Assembly: GCF_014192475.1 (NCBI RefSeq)
Contig: NZ_JACHXZ010000002.1
Coordinates: 416,524-480,523, forward strand
Reading direction: 5' to 3'
Length of the DNA stretch: 64,000 bases
Origin: Simiduia aestuariiviva
GTDB taxonomy: Bacteria; Pseudomonadota; Gammaproteobacteria; Pseudomonadales; Cellvibrionaceae
Part shown: piece by piece, positions 27,301 to 36,240 of the stretch
Layout: every line of letters starts with the position of its first letter
Position numbering within the stretch: position 1 is the first letter of the stretch
The notes under the pieces: model-generated
Told to the model about the DNA's origin: nothing
Seen by the model: the letters and a program-made list of their open reading frames with translations, nothing else
Database searches by the model: none
Made by a program: the position numbers and the translations under genes

Positions 27301-28380
27301 TCAAAGCAGCGGTCGCCACCAATTGTCGTTCTCTAAATACCAGGCTACGGTCTTACGAATCCCGCTTTCAAAACTTTCCTGCGGCGAATACCCCAACTCC
27401 AATTTAGTTTTAGTAGCATCTATCGCGTAACGACGGTCGTGTCCTGCCCGATCCTCAACATAAGTTATTAATGAGGCGCTGGTGCCATTAGCGGCAGATA
27501 CTGCTTGGGGGAACCTCTCAATTAAAGTTGTATCATCAGTAAATTTCTGATCCATCAAACCGCATACTAACTGAACAATGTCTATATTCTGCCACTCATT
27601 GTGGCCACCAATATTGTAATTCTCTCCAACCCTACCTTTGCTTAATACAAGATCAATACCACGTGCGTGATCTTCTACATAAAGCCAATCTCGCACCTGC
27701 TTTCCGTCACCATAGACAGGTAAAGGTTTCTCTTGCAAAACGTTAGTAATGATTAACGGAATCAGTTTTTCCGGAAAGTGATAGGGACCATAATTATTTG
27801 AACAATTGGAGGTTGTTACATTTAGCCCATAAGTATGATGATAAGCTCTTACCAAGTGATCCGAAGCGGCTTTACTGGCTGAGTACGGAGAGTTCGGGGC
27901 ATATGCGGTTTGTTCTGTAAATGCGGGATCAGTTGGGCCAAGTGTGCCATACACCTCATCCGTACTAACATGATGGAAACGGTGCTGGCGTTCGGGCGCC
28001 CCCTGACTTAATGGCTGATCCAGCCAAAATGCCTTAGCTGCCTTTAGTAGGCTATACGTTCCCAGAATATTGGTCTCGATAAAAGCATCTGGACCCGTTA
28101 TTGAGCGATCCACATGTGACTCAGCAGCAAAATGCACAATCGTGCATATGTTATGTCGCGATAACAGATCGGCAACAAGCCCTTCATTACAAATGTCGCC
28201 CTGAACAAAATGAATGCGGCCAGAATCTAAAACAGCATCTAAACTTCGTTTATTACCGGCATAAGTGAGCGCATCAAGTATCACTATAAAATCATTCGGA
28301 TACTTCTTACTCCAGTAATGTATGAAATTCGCACCGATAAAACCGGCTCCACCAGTTACCAATAGCGACCTATTACTCAT
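27301..28380 (-). CDS. rmlB: dTDP-glucose 4,6-dehydratase
   Basis: This protein of about 359 residues makes dTDP-4-keto-6-deoxyglucose from dTDP-glucose with bound NAD. The LVTGGAGFIGANFIHYW motif is N-terminal, and the HVSTDEVYGTLG and YSASKAASDHLV motifs carry the catalytic residues. I take the ATG at 28380, which overlaps the rmlD stop (ATGA) and puts the Rossmann motif at the N-terminus. A longer frame to 28443 would extend inside rmlD. Its product feeds both rhamnose synthesis (RmlC, RmlD) and probably the DegT aminotransferase downstream. Confidence 0.95.
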   Translation of the reverse strand: MSNRSLLVTGGAGFIGANFIHYWSKKYPNDFIVILDALTYAGNKRSLDAVLDSGRIHFVQGDICNEGLVADLLSRHNICTIVHFAAESHVDRSITGPDAFIETNILGTYSLLKAAKAFWLDQPLSQGAPERQHRFHHVSTDEVYGTLGPTDPAFTEQTAYAPNSPYSASKAASDHLVRAYHHTYGLNVTTSNCSNNYGPYHFPEKLIPLIITNVLQEKPLPVYGDGKQVRDWLYVEDHARGIDLVLSKGRVGENYNIGGHNEWQNIDIVQLVCGLMDQKFTDDTTLIERFPQAVSAANGTSASLITYVEDRAGHDRRYAIDATKTKLELGYSPQESFESGIRKTVAWYLENDNWWRPLL

Positions 28381-29318
28381 CGACTGTTTTCCATTTTCAA
28401 TCTGACCATTTCCATAAGACATTTTTTTAGTTCTTCTTGCCAATGACTTTGAACCAATCCAAAGCGCTCAACAGTTTTAGATTTATCAAGCACACTATAA
28501 GCAGGCCGCTTCGCGGGTGTCGGATAATCTTCCGTTGCAATCGGCTTGATATCTATTGAGCTTTTTAACAAGCCCAACTGCACCGCAATTGCTTCGATCG
28601 CTTTCGCGAAATCGTACCAGCTCGCCACCCCAGCATCAGTCCAGTGATGTAACTCCACTCCCCTGGGAGATTCTTTTTCACTAATAAGGCGAGCCGCAAT
28701 ATGAAAGAGCACTCTCGCCAAAGAATCAGCTGATGTCGGCGTGCCAATTTGATCACACACCACACTCAATGAATCGCGCTCCTGCATAATACGCAGCATT
28801 GTAGTCAGGAAGTTTTTTCCTTCCATGGAATAGACCCAAGCAGTCCTCACTACGACAGCTTGCTGCGGCTCAAGCTTAGATACCGCCAGCTCGCCCTCTA
28901 ATTTGCTTTCACCATAGACGCTGAGAGGGTTAGTTGCTGATTCCGGCCGGTAAGGCAGAGAGCTTTTTCCATCAAAAACGAAGTCTGTGGAAACATGTAT
29001 AAATGCAATGGATTGATCGCGTGCAATTGATGCGAGATTTTCGACAGCAATTGCGTTTAAATCAAATGCTGCCTGTGCGTCTGCTTCAGCTAAATCAACT
29101 GCCGTATAAGCCGCAGCGTTAATCAAGACTTTTGGATTAAGCTTGGCAATGCGCTTTTTTAGCATTGCAATATTGAATACGTCGACGTCTGCTCGCCCCC
29201 AACACTCTATGGCAAAGCGTTGCGGACAATTGCGAAATAGCGCTTTTGCTAACTGCCCATTACTACCAACCACCAATACGGTCGGCTTTGCTTTTTGGCA
29301 TGACTGAATTGAATCCAC
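28377..29318 (-). CDS. rmlD: dTDP-4-dehydrorhamnose reductase
   Basis: This 313-residue NADPH-dependent reductase makes dTDP-L-rhamnose, the last step of the Rml pathway. VVGSNGQLAKALF near the N-terminus is the cofactor site. AAYTAVDLAEADAQAAF, STDFVFDGKS and the YGESKLEGE catalytic motif are all present. The length is normal for the family (about 290-310). It sits 3 bases after rmlC and overlaps rmlB by 4 bases, in the order A, C, D, B on the minus strand. Confidence 0.95.
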   Translation of the reverse strand: MDSIQSCQKAKPTVLVVGSNGQLAKALFRNCPQRFAIECWGRADVDVFNIAMLKKRIAKLNPKVLINAAAYTAVDLAEADAQAAFDLNAIAVENLASIARDQSIAFIHVSTDFVFDGKSSLPYRPESATNPLSVYGESKLEGELAVSKLEPQQAVVVRTAWVYSMEGKNFLTTMLRIMQERDSLSVVCDQIGTPTSADSLARVLFHIAARLISEKESPRGVELHHWTDAGVASWYDFAKAIEAIAVQLGLLKSSIDIKPIATEDYPTPAKRPAYSVLDKSKTVERFGLVQSHWQEELKKCLMEMVRLKMENSR

Positions 29319-29321
29319 AAC

Positions 29322-29882
29322 CTATGCCTTTTCATAGGGAAATGAGGGCGCTGCCGCAAGACTGCAACCAAGCTCATCTTTTTCAGAAACTACTGGATTG
29401 GTGCTGTCGGGAATAGGCCAATCTATAGCCAATAACGGGTCATTCCAAGCGATAGACACTTCGCTATCCGGATGGTAGTAATCGGTACACTTGTAGACAA
29501 ACTCTGCTTCATCAGAAGTGACCATAAACCCGTGAGCGAATCCTGGCGGCACCCAAAGCTGTTTGCGATTTTCAGCGGACAGATATTCGCCCACCCAATG
29601 ACCGAAAGTAGGAGAACCCTCACGAACATCTACCGCAACGTCAAACACCTCACCCGAAATAACTCGCACAAGCTTTCCTTGAGTCTGCACTAACTGGTAA
29701 TGCAATCCCCTTAGGGTATATTTTCCCGAACTCGACTGGTTATCCTGAACAAAATTAACGTCTGCAACATTTTCCCTAAACCAATCGTCACGGAAAGTTT
29801 CCATAAAATAGCCACGATCATCACCAAATACTTTTGGCGATAATACTTTTACGCATGAGATAGAAGTCTCAAGCACGATCAT
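29322..29882 (-). CDS. rmlC: dTDP-4-dehydrorhamnose 3,5-epimerase
   Basis: This 186-residue cupin enzyme epimerises dTDP-4-keto-6-deoxyglucose at C3 and C5. [17 protein letters not shown], the LRGLHYQ motif with the catalytic histidine, and [12 protein letters not shown] are the standard signatures. The length is usual (180-190). It overlaps rmlA by 4 bases at its start. With RmlA, RmlB and RmlD it completes the dTDP-L-rhamnose pathway in one operon. Confidence 0.96.
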   Translation of the reverse strand: MIVLETSISCVKVLSPKVFGDDRGYFMETFRDDWFRENVADVNFVQDNQSSSGKYTLRGLHYQLVQTQGKLVRVISGEVFDVAVDVREGSPTFGHWVGEYLSAENRKQLWVPPGFAHGFMVTSDEAEFVYKCTDYYHPDSEVSIAWNDPLLAIDWPIPDSTNPVVSEKDELGCSLAAAPSFPYEKA

Positions 29883-30796
29883 ACGGCAAGCCTTTTTGCG
29901 AGATCACCAGAGACCCTGACACTGTCAGCTAAAACTTTTAACAAATATTGACCATACCCACTCTTTATTAGACTGTTGGCCAGCCTCTCAAGCTGCTCAT
30001 CAGAAATAAAGCCCATGCGATACGCCACCTCTTCTGGGCAACTTATTCGCAGACCCTGCCGCTGCTCAATCGTCTCAACATACTGCGCTGCACTAAGCAA
30101 ATTTCCATGAGTACCGGTATCCAACCATGTAAATCCTCGCCCCATGACTTCTACATTTAGCCGCCCTTGCTCCAAATACAGATTATTCAAATCTGTGATT
30201 TCAAGCTCACCGCGCGGGGATGGCGTTAATGATTTAGCTAAATCGCAAACAGAATCGTCGTAAAAATATAGTCCCGTTACAGCATAATTTGACTTTGGAT
30301 TCTTTGGCTTTTCTTCAATGCTAATCACCTTGCCGTGCTGGTCAAACTCTGCAACACCATATGCAGTAGGATCATCAACATGATATCCAAATACAGTAGC
30401 GCCCTCTTCTCGACTATTTGCTGCACTTAGCAGCTTAAAAAAACCATGCCCGTAGAAAATATTGTCGCCTAAAACCAAACAGGAAGGAGCCCCATCTAGA
30501 AACGTCTCACCCAGAATAAACGCTTGCGCAAGGCCATCAGGTGATGGCTGCACCACGTAACTTAGATTAATCCCCCAGTCTGAGCCGTCGCCAAGCAGAC
30601 GCTGAAACTGAGGCAAATCCTCTGCCGTGGTGATTAACAAAATATCTCGGATTCCCGCCAACATAAGCGTAGTGATGGGATAGTAAATCATTGGCTTATC
30701 ATAAATGGGCATCAACTGCTTAGACACACCCCGTGTTATTGGGTAGAGCCGGGTACCGCTACCACCAGCCAATACAATTCCTTTTCTATTCCGCAT
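29879..30796 (-). CDS. rmlA: Glucose-1-phosphate thymidylyltransferase
   Basis: This 305-residue enzyme joins dTTP and glucose-1-phosphate to give dTDP-glucose. The nucleotide-binding motif [20 protein letters not shown] is at residues 10-29, and [12 protein letters not shown] and the [16 protein letters not shown] motif are present. It lies 13 bases after cysN, so the sulfate-activation genes and the rml genes look like one transcription unit (cysD-cysN-rmlA-rmlC-rmlD-rmlB). Confidence 0.96.
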   Translation of the reverse strand: MRNRKGIVLAGGSGTRLYPITRGVSKQLMPIYDKPMIYYPITTLMLAGIRDILLITTAEDLPQFQRLLGDGSDWGINLSYVVQPSPDGLAQAFILGETFLDGAPSCLVLGDNIFYGHGFFKLLSAANSREEGATVFGYHVDDPTAYGVAEFDQHGKVISIEEKPKNPKSNYAVTGLYFYDDSVCDLAKSLTPSPRGELEITDLNNLYLEQGRLNVEVMGRGFTWLDTGTHGNLLSAAQYVETIEQRQGLRISCPEEVAYRMGFISDEQLERLANSLIKSGYGQYLLKVLADSVRVSGDLAKRLAV

Positions 30797-30809
30797 AAGC
30801 TGGCACCGT

Positions 30810-32225
30810 CTATTTGCTAAGGTCTAGCGCATTCCAATGAGGAAAGTGCTTTCTTATCAATGCATTAAGCTCTAACTCAAACTCTGAGTGAGAGGACTCT
30901 TCTTTTGAGGCCATCAATGACTGAGACACACTAATAACCATACCAGCGCCAACCGTGATATTAGATACACGATCGATAACAATAAACGCACCTGTAGCAC
31001 GGTTTGTTTGGTAGGTATCTACTACCACGTGCTGGCTAAACTGTGCGGTAACCCGCGCAATATCGTTAAGCTGTAAACTATCTACGGATTCTGGAAGCTG
31101 CGTATTAACATCAATGCGATGTTGGACTTTATCCACGTGGCCGCTAACAACTTTACTTGAAAACTTAAATAAATATTCTTTGTCCTGCGATAAAGGCTCT
31201 TCACTCATCCAGACTAGGTGAGCATCTAATTCTGCAGCACCCTTGATTGGGTCGTGGGCTTTAACGAGCATATCGCCACGGCTAACATCAATTTCGTCAG
31301 CTAATGTTAGGGTGACAGACTGATCAACGAAAGCTTCATTCAACCTCCCATCAGCCGTTTCAATCGCACTAACTGTGCTGGTTTTCCCGCTGGGCAATAC
31401 CTTGACTTCATCACCTATGGCAATCACTCCAGATGCGACAGTGCCGCAGTAGCCACGAAAATCTAAATTAGGTCGATTAACATACTGTACTGGAAATCGG
31501 AAGTCGGACAAATTTCTGTCTTTTGCAATTTCAACTGTTTCCAAAATTTCCATCAAGGTTTTACCCTGATACCAGTTGGCCTTGGCCGAACGGTCTACGA
31601 CGTTATCGCCGTCAAGCGCGGACATCGGCACATAATAAACGTCACTCATTCCAAGCTTTTCGGCAAGCTGCTCGTAATCCGATTTAATGGCATCGAACTT
31701 TTCTTGTGAAAAGTCGAGAAGATCCATTTTGTTCACTGCCACGACTATGTGCTTTATGCCAAGAAGAGAAGCTATGTAACTGTGCCTACGCGTTTGTGTT
31801 TGCACACCATAACGCGCATCAATCAAAATAATGGCCAAATCACAGGTGGAGGCACCCGTTACCATATTGCGCGTATACTGCTCATGACCAGGAGTATCAG
31901 CGATAATGAATTTTCGCTTTTCTGTAGAGAAATAGCGATAAGCAACATCAATTGTAATGCCCTGCTCTCTCTCTGCCTGCAGGCCATCCACCAATAACGC
32001 TAAATCAATTTTCTCACCGGTGGTGCCGTGCTTAGTCGAATCTTTTTCTATTGCCGCCAGTTGATCTTCAAATATCATCTTAGAGTCATGCAGCAAACGG
32101 CCAATTAATGTAGATTTCCCATCATCAACGCTGCCGCAAGTCAAAAAACGCAACATCTCTTTGTTTTGGTGTTGCTCTAAATATTGATCGATATCTGATG
32201 CAATCAGTGATGATTGGTGACTCAT
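30810..32225 (-). CDS. cysN: Sulfate adenylyltransferase subunit 1 (GTPase)
   Basis: This protein of about 471 residues is the regulatory GTPase half of ATP sulfurylase, which makes APS from ATP and sulfate. The elongation-factor-like G motifs are [28 protein letters not shown] and NKMDLLD. It ends without the APS kinase domain that many proteobacterial CysN proteins carry, so the separate cysC at 7418 supplies that step. The ATG at 32225 has GGAG at good spacing; a longer frame to 32237 does not. A 10-bp perfect hairpin lies just upstream, between cysD and cysN. Confidence 0.95.
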   Translation of the reverse strand: MSHQSSLIASDIDQYLEQHQNKEMLRFLTCGSVDDGKSTLIGRLLHDSKMIFEDQLAAIEKDSTKHGTTGEKIDLALLVDGLQAEREQGITIDVAYRYFSTEKRKFIIADTPGHEQYTRNMVTGASTCDLAIILIDARYGVQTQTRRHSYIASLLGIKHIVVAVNKMDLLDFSQEKFDAIKSDYEQLAEKLGMSDVYYVPMSALDGDNVVDRSAKANWYQGKTLMEILETVEIAKDRNLSDFRFPVQYVNRPNLDFRGYCGTVASGVIAIGDEVKVLPSGKTSTVSAIETADGRLNEAFVDQSVTLTLADEIDVSRGDMLVKAHDPIKGAAELDAHLVWMSEEPLSQDKEYLFKFSSKVVSGHVDKVQHRIDVNTQLPESVDSLQLNDIARVTAQFSQHVVVDTYQTNRATGAFIVIDRVSNITVGAGMVISVSQSLMASKEESSHSEFELELNALIRKHFPHWNALDLSK

Positions 32226-32245
32226 TTGGCACTCCATAAATCTGA

Positions 32246-32271
32246 AGGCCCCACGTTTTTTCGTGGGGCCT
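32246..32271 (-). repeat. Perfect 10-bp hairpin between cysD and cysN
   Basis: AGGCCCCACG and CGTGGGGCCT flank a 6-base loop of T (plus strand) or A (minus strand). In the cysD-cysN transcript the hairpin is very stable and ends about 20 bases before the cysN start. No T-run follows it on the coding strand, so it is not a standard terminator. It may instead be a processing or mRNA-stability element that sets the CysD to CysN ratio. The structure is seen directly; the role is inferred. Confidence 0.7.
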
Positions 32272-32336
32272 ATCTTTGTGACTATTCAGTAATGTTTATT
32301 CAACTATGTCTCACCCTCAAATAAACTCAGGGCAAA

Positions 32337-33248
32337 TCAAAAATATCCTTCTTGTTTTTTCTTTTCCATACTACCGGAGCTGTCATTATCAATGACTCTA
32401 CCCTGACGTTCGCTTGTTTTTGTCAGCAACATCTCTTGAATAATTTCTGGAAGGGTTGACGCTGTTGATTCAACTGCACCGGTCAATGGATAACAACCTA
32501 ACGTGCGGAAACGAACCATCTTTTCCTCCACGGTCTCGCCCGATTCAATGGGCATTCGGTGGTCATCAACCATAATCAAAACGCCATCCTTTTCTACAAC
32601 CGGGCGCTTTGCCGCAAAATACAATGGTACTATTGGAATACCTTCAAGATGGATGTATTGCCAAATATCAAGCTCGGTCCAGTTGGATAAGGGAAAAACC
32701 CGAATGCTTTCGCCCTTGTCTACTCGACCGTTATAGATACTCCACAGTTCAGGGCGTTGATTTTTCGGATCCCAGCGATGATATTTATCGCGAAAGGAGT
32801 AAACGCGCTCTTTCGCCCGCGACTTTTCCTCATCGCGACGAGCACCACCAAAAGCGGCATCAAAGCCGTGCTTGGTTAACGCTTGCTTTAATGCCTGCGT
32901 TTTCATGATGTCAGTATGCTTCGCGCTACCGTGCGTAAATGGGCCTACGCCCTGCTTTACGCCATCCTCATTAATATGGACGATCAAGTCCCAACCAAGC
33001 TCCTTAACCCGCTCATCACGGAACTCAATCATCTCTTTGAATTTCCAGGTAGTATCCACGTGCATCAACGGGAATGGAGGCTTGCCCGGATAAAAAGCCT
33101 TCATGGTCAAATGCATCATAACTGCTGAGTCTTTCCCAACAGAGTAGAGCATTACAGGGTTATCGAATTCGGCTGCTACTTCGCGAATGATATGGATACT
33201 TTCAGCTTCAAGCTGCTGTAAATGTGTAAGCTTGTATTTAGAAGTCAT
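32337..33248 (-). CDS. cysD: Sulfate adenylyltransferase subunit 2
   Basis: This protein of about 303 residues is the catalytic half of ATP sulfurylase. The PP-loop motif [27 protein letters not shown], the [17 protein letters not shown] segment and the [15 protein letters not shown] motif are all intact. I choose ATG 33248 ([14 protein letters not shown]), which matches the family start. The frame runs on to 33314 but those residues look non-native. It is the first gene of the minus-strand operon. No cysH, cysI or cysJ is nearby, so this copy seems to serve PAPS supply for sulfation and not cysteine synthesis. Confidence 0.95.
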   Translation of the reverse strand: MTSKYKLTHLQQLEAESIHIIREVAAEFDNPVMLYSVGKDSAVMMHLTMKAFYPGKPPFPLMHVDTTWKFKEMIEFRDERVKELGWDLIVHINEDGVKQGVGPFTHGSAKHTDIMKTQALKQALTKHGFDAAFGGARRDEEKSRAKERVYSFRDKYHRWDPKNQRPELWSIYNGRVDKGESIRVFPLSNWTELDIWQYIHLEGIPIVPLYFAAKRPVVEKDGVLIMVDDHRMPIESGETVEEKMVRFRTLGCYPLTGAVESTASTLPEIIQEMLLTKTSERQGRVIDNDSSGSMEKKKQEGYF

Positions 33249-33284
33249 ATTGGAGCTCTTACCGCTGTCCTTGCTGGTGCGCGC

Positions 33285-33314
33285 ATTTTGCACGAATGTA
33301 CCAGCGCATGTCAA
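33285..33314 (-). promoter_or_regulatory. cysD: Candidate sigma-70 promoter of cysD
   Basis: On the minus strand a perfect TTGACA (33314-33309) is followed after 18 bases by CAAAAT (33290-33285), about 37 bases before the chosen ATG. The -10 box is only a 4/6 match. A perfect TATAAT at 33332-33327 is an alternative -10 element for an activator-dependent start further upstream. Both are readings of the sequence, untested. Confidence 0.35.
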
Positions 33315-33375
33315 AAATGTGTCGGAATTATACGTAAAATCATACGGTTAGTCTCTAATACTCGCCTGCAAAATA

Positions 33376-33391
33376 GGAATATAAGTATTCC
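33376..33391. promoter_or_regulatory. Palindromic candidate operator upstream of cysD
   Basis: GGAATA and TATTCC form a perfect inverted repeat around TAAG. It lies 43 bases upstream of the TATAAT element on the minus strand, a usual distance for an activator site. The half-sites recall the ATTCC/GGAAT elements reported for CysB, but I would not assign the protein on that basis alone. The site sits in the 168-base gap between cysD and pyrF. Confidence 0.3.
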
Positions 33392-33416
33392 GATTACCTC
33401 GCACACTGCTAGCCAA

Positions 33417-34142
33417 TCAAAGTGTCTCGATAATTGACCGAAGCGCCAATGAGGGATCTGCAGACTGGGTAACGGGGCGACCAATAACCATGTAATTTAC
33501 GCCATTCGTTAGCGCCTCCACGGGGGTCAGGGTGCGCACTTGATCGTTTTTTGCGCTACCTTCCGGGCGGATACCGGGGGTCACCAATGTAAAATCTTCG
33601 CCTATCTCTTGACGCAATATTGACGCCTCACGAGCCGAACAAACCACACCGTCTAGCCCAGCGCCTTTAGCGAGTTTTGCTAGCTTCAGGACCTGCTGCT
33701 CCACACCGCCCTCAAGCCCAATTTCTGCAAGCTCACTCTCAGCACTGGATGTCAAAACGGTTACCGCGATTAGCAGAGGAGCTTTGTCTCCGAAGGGTGT
33801 CAGTGCGTCGCGCGCGGCTTGCATCATGCGTGAGCCACCGCTGGCGTGGACGTTGACCATCCATACGCCCATCTCTGCGGCGACGGCAACGGCTTTAGCA
33901 ACGGTATTCGGGATATCGTGAAACTTGAGATCTAAAAAGACGTCAAATCCGCGCTTAATTAGCGATTTAACGAGCGCAGGCCCCTCTGCAGTGAACAACT
34001 CCTTGCCCACCTTTACCCGACACAGAGCGGGATCTAACTGATCCGCCATCGCTAAGGCCTGCAGCGCTGTAGGGTAATCGAGGGCGACAATTATGGGGGA
34101 ATCGTTACTAGGGGAGTCGTTGTGGTTGGTGGGCGGCAGCAT
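33417..34142 (-). CDS. pyrF: Orotidine 5'-phosphate decarboxylase
   Basis: This 241-residue enzyme turns OMP into UMP, the last step of pyrimidine synthesis. The active-site [11 protein letters not shown] segment (Asp-Lys-x-x-Asp) is at about residue 75. VALDYP is N-terminal and [14 protein letters not shown] near the C-terminus binds the phosphate. The ATG is preceded by GGGA. It follows lapB by about 50 bases in the order ihfB-lapA-lapB-pyrF, a common gammaproteobacterial arrangement. Confidence 0.97.
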   Translation of the reverse strand: MLPPTNHNDSPSNDSPIIVALDYPTALQALAMADQLDPALCRVKVGKELFTAEGPALVKSLIKRGFDVFLDLKFHDIPNTVAKAVAVAAEMGVWMVNVHASGGSRMMQAARDALTPFGDKAPLLIAVTVLTSSAESELAEIGLEGGVEQQVLKLAKLAKGAGLDGVVCSAREASILRQEIGEDFTLVTPGIRPEGSAKNDQVRTLTPVEALTNGVNYMVIGRPVTQSADPSLALRSIIETL

Positions 34143-34195
34143 GCGGCGAATAGTCCCTTAATTAAAAAGCCGCATTATACTCGGTTACAGCGGGT

Positions 34196-35377
34196 TTAAA
34201 CCCCTTCTAGCCCCTTTATTGGTCGCAGTGAGCTCCATGTTTTACAGCTCGGGCACAACCAATGCACCTGCTTTCCGGCAAAGCCACATTGACTACATTT
34301 AAAATGCGGCAGCTTGTTTAATTTTTCACCAATTGCCGCTAATGGCTCCAGCACTGAGCCTACCTCTTTATTAGTCTCGATTAAAAGCGCTAAGTAGGCG
34401 GCCAGCAACCTCAGATTGGGTGATTTCTGAATTGCTACCTCTAGAATTTCTTTTCTCACCTCTGGATCTCGGCCAACCTCCAGCTCGAGCTCCATTACCA
34501 CAAAGGAGGCGATGCCAGCTTGGCGCCAGCCCTGCTGCAGTAATCGTTTAACAGCTGGTAAATATTGCTCTTTCTTGGCCAGATCTTGTAGAACAGGTAA
34601 GCCGGCATATAGTGAGTCGGGATCTAGTGCCAACAGAGCCTCAAGCGCCGCCAAAGCTCGCGCAGAATCGCCGGCCTGTAATTCCACTTCAGCCTCTAAC
34701 AAATAACTTCGGGCGAGGTTTTTTTGGTAGGCCCGCGCTTGCTTAAGGATTCTGCGCACCGTAAGCAAATCTCCGCCCTGCACGGCCACCGCCGCAAGCT
34801 CGCAATGAAAGTGAGCCCGCAAGGTTTGCCAATGGTCTGAGAGCTTATTGAACCACCCCTTGCCCAACTGATTCACGATGTCCAGCGCTCGCTCCCACTC
34901 TCGTTCATCTTGATAGATATCCACTAGCAGCTGAGCAACTTTTTCCCGTTCAGCATCATCAATTTCAAACAACTCAAGGAGCAGGCGCTCCGCCCGATCG
35001 AGCAGCCCAGCTTGCGCAAAATCTTGCGCCAGCTCTATTTGCGCCTGACGCTGTTGCGCCTTAGACAAGCTTGGGCGGGAAATGAGGTTCTGATGCACCC
35101 GAATTGCGCGACTGATCTCGCCTTTTCGCCGGAGCAACCCGCCGACTGCCAGGTGCGTATCAAGGGTTGCCGGAGACACATCCAAACGGTGGATAAATTG
35201 ATCTAAGCCTGCATCGGTCTCCTCTCGAAGGAGGTAACCCAGATTTTTGAGGAGGTCTTGACTGCTATCTGGCGCACCATCGGCATCATCACTATCCGTT
35301 CGGCGCTGATAGATTCCCATGACATAGCCACACAATATGGCAAGCAGCAGCAATAAGAATATCCCTGCGTTGGACAA
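34196..35377 (-). CDS. lapB: Lipopolysaccharide assembly protein B (TPR and rubredoxin-like)
   Basis: This 393-residue protein has an N-terminal membrane anchor (residues 5-22), a run of tetratricopeptide repeats and a C-terminal zinc domain with CSQCGF and CPSCKTW. LapB (YciM) controls LPS synthesis by presenting LpxC to FtsH, as known in E. coli. The start is a TTG at 35377; the first internal Met would remove the membrane anchor, so I keep the TTG. It lies 2 bases after lapA. Its presence next to the O-antigen-like locus is a conserved neighbourhood. Confidence 0.93.
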   Translation of the reverse strand: MSNAGIFLLLLLAILCGYVMGIYQRRTDSDDADGAPDSSQDLLKNLGYLLREETDAGLDQFIHRLDVSPATLDTHLAVGGLLRRKGEISRAIRVHQNLISRPSLSKAQQRQAQIELAQDFAQAGLLDRAERLLLELFEIDDAEREKVAQLLVDIYQDEREWERALDIVNQLGKGWFNKLSDHWQTLRAHFHCELAAVAVQGGDLLTVRRILKQARAYQKNLARSYLLEAEVELQAGDSARALAALEALLALDPDSLYAGLPVLQDLAKKEQYLPAVKRLLQQGWRQAGIASFVVMELELEVGRDPEVRKEILEVAIQKSPNLRLLAAYLALLIETNKEVGSVLEPLAAIGEKLNKLPHFKCSQCGFAGKQVHWLCPSCKTWSSLRPIKGLEGV

Positions 35378-35379
35378 GG

Positions 35380-35661
35380 CTAGTCACCACTGACAGGATA
35401 GGATGTTGCGCGTTTTAGTTGTTTTTGTAGTTGGCGATTTTTAATACGAAGGCGATACAGCCCAAGTTGTGACGCAGCCAAGCCAGCAACTATGCCCACC
35501 GCGAGCGATACCAAAATTGCGACCCCAGATGCAATGGGTGGCAAATCGAAACCATAAAAATGCAGGGCTACCGGGGATTGGTTATCCCAACCAAACCAAG
35601 CGCCCAAGATCAGCGCCAAGAGGAGGATAAAGAGTGAGATAAGTCGATTAATTGCACTCAT
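35380..35661 (-). CDS. lapA: Lipopolysaccharide assembly protein A domain protein
   Basis: This 93-residue inner-membrane protein has two hydrophobic helices (residues 7-24 and 41-66) and a short basic tail. It contains the NQSPVALHFYGFDLPPIASGV pattern of the DUF1049/LapA family, here cited only in part. It works with LapB in LPS assembly in E. coli (YciS). Both neighbours are 2 bases away, so ihfB-lapA-lapB look co-transcribed. Confidence 0.9.
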   Translation of the reverse strand: MSAINRLISLFILLLALILGAWFGWDNQSPVALHFYGFDLPPIASGVAILVSLAVGIVAGLAASQLGLYRLRIKNRQLQKQLKRATSYPVSGD

Positions 35662-35663
35662 GA

Positions 35664-35960
35664 CTATGGGTATTCATGCAGACTTTGATTAACGCGATCT
35701 CTCATTTCTTTTCCAGGCTTAAAATGAGGCACGTATTTGCCCGGCAACTTTACCGCCTCGCCGGTTTTAGGGTTTCTGCCAACGCGGGGTTCACGGTAGT
35801 GCAGTGAAAAGCTGCCAAATCCACGGATCTCTATGCGATCACCGGCCGCCAACACATCTGACATAAAATCCAATAGCAACTTGACGGTGAGTTCTACATC
35901 CTTGGCTGATAACTGATCCTGCCGTTGAGCGATACGCTCAATTAGCTCCGATTTGGTCAT
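35664..35960 (-). CDS. ihfB: Integration host factor subunit beta
   Basis: This 98-residue nucleoid protein pairs with IhfA and bends DNA at specific sites. [14 protein letters not shown] is the family start. [15 protein letters not shown] and [15 protein letters not shown], with the intercalating proline, form the DNA-binding arm. The ATG at 35960 has an AGGAG 7 bases upstream; a longer frame to 36035 is not needed. A possible promoter on the minus strand is TTGCGA, 17 bases, TAAAAA in the 234 bases before the gene. Confidence 0.97.
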   Translation of the reverse strand: MTKSELIERIAQRQDQLSAKDVELTVKLLLDFMSDVLAAGDRIEIRGFGSFSLHYREPRVGRNPKTGEAVKLPGKYVPHFKPGKEMRDRVNQSLHEYP

Positions 35961-36093
35961 CAATTGGCTCCTGAAGGGCTGTTTTTGGTGCTTATTTACC
36001 AATGTGCGCGAAATAAACCACCGAAATTCAAGCACATAGCGTTATTTTTACACTAGGATTCCAGACTTCGCAACCAAAATGGCAGATAACTTA

Positions 36094-36114
36094 CTGTTTT
36101 TATTAAAAAAACAG
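36094..36114. repeat. A/T-rich inverted repeat upstream of ihfB
   Basis: CTGTTTTT and AAAAACAG form a perfect 8-bp inverted repeat around ATTAA, in the space between rpsA and ihfB. It lacks the G+C stem of a terminator. It may be part of the promoter or a protein site for ihfB; nothing more can be said. Confidence 0.3.
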
Positions 36115-36193
36115 GCCCTGCATTAGGGTTGAGCATGAAAAATTTGACCTATTTCGCCCCTCTTTACCGATATAGGCACACAAATTCTAGGCA

Positions 36194-36223
36194 CAAAAAA
36201 AGGGCCGCGATGCGACCCTTTTT
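36194..36223 (-). terminator. Intrinsic terminator of rpsA
   Basis: Read on the minus strand, GGGTCGC and GCGGCCC pair around a short loop and are followed by seven T residues. The stop codon of rpsA lies 18 bases upstream. This gives rpsA its own end, separate from the ihfB-lapA-lapB unit. Confidence 0.85.
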
Positions 36224-36240
36224 CTAGAGCAAAGACAGGC

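Noticed and set aside
27301-28443. Longer rmlB start at 28443
   Set aside because: It would run 63 bases into rmlD; the ATG at 28380 has the usual ATGA overlap and family start.
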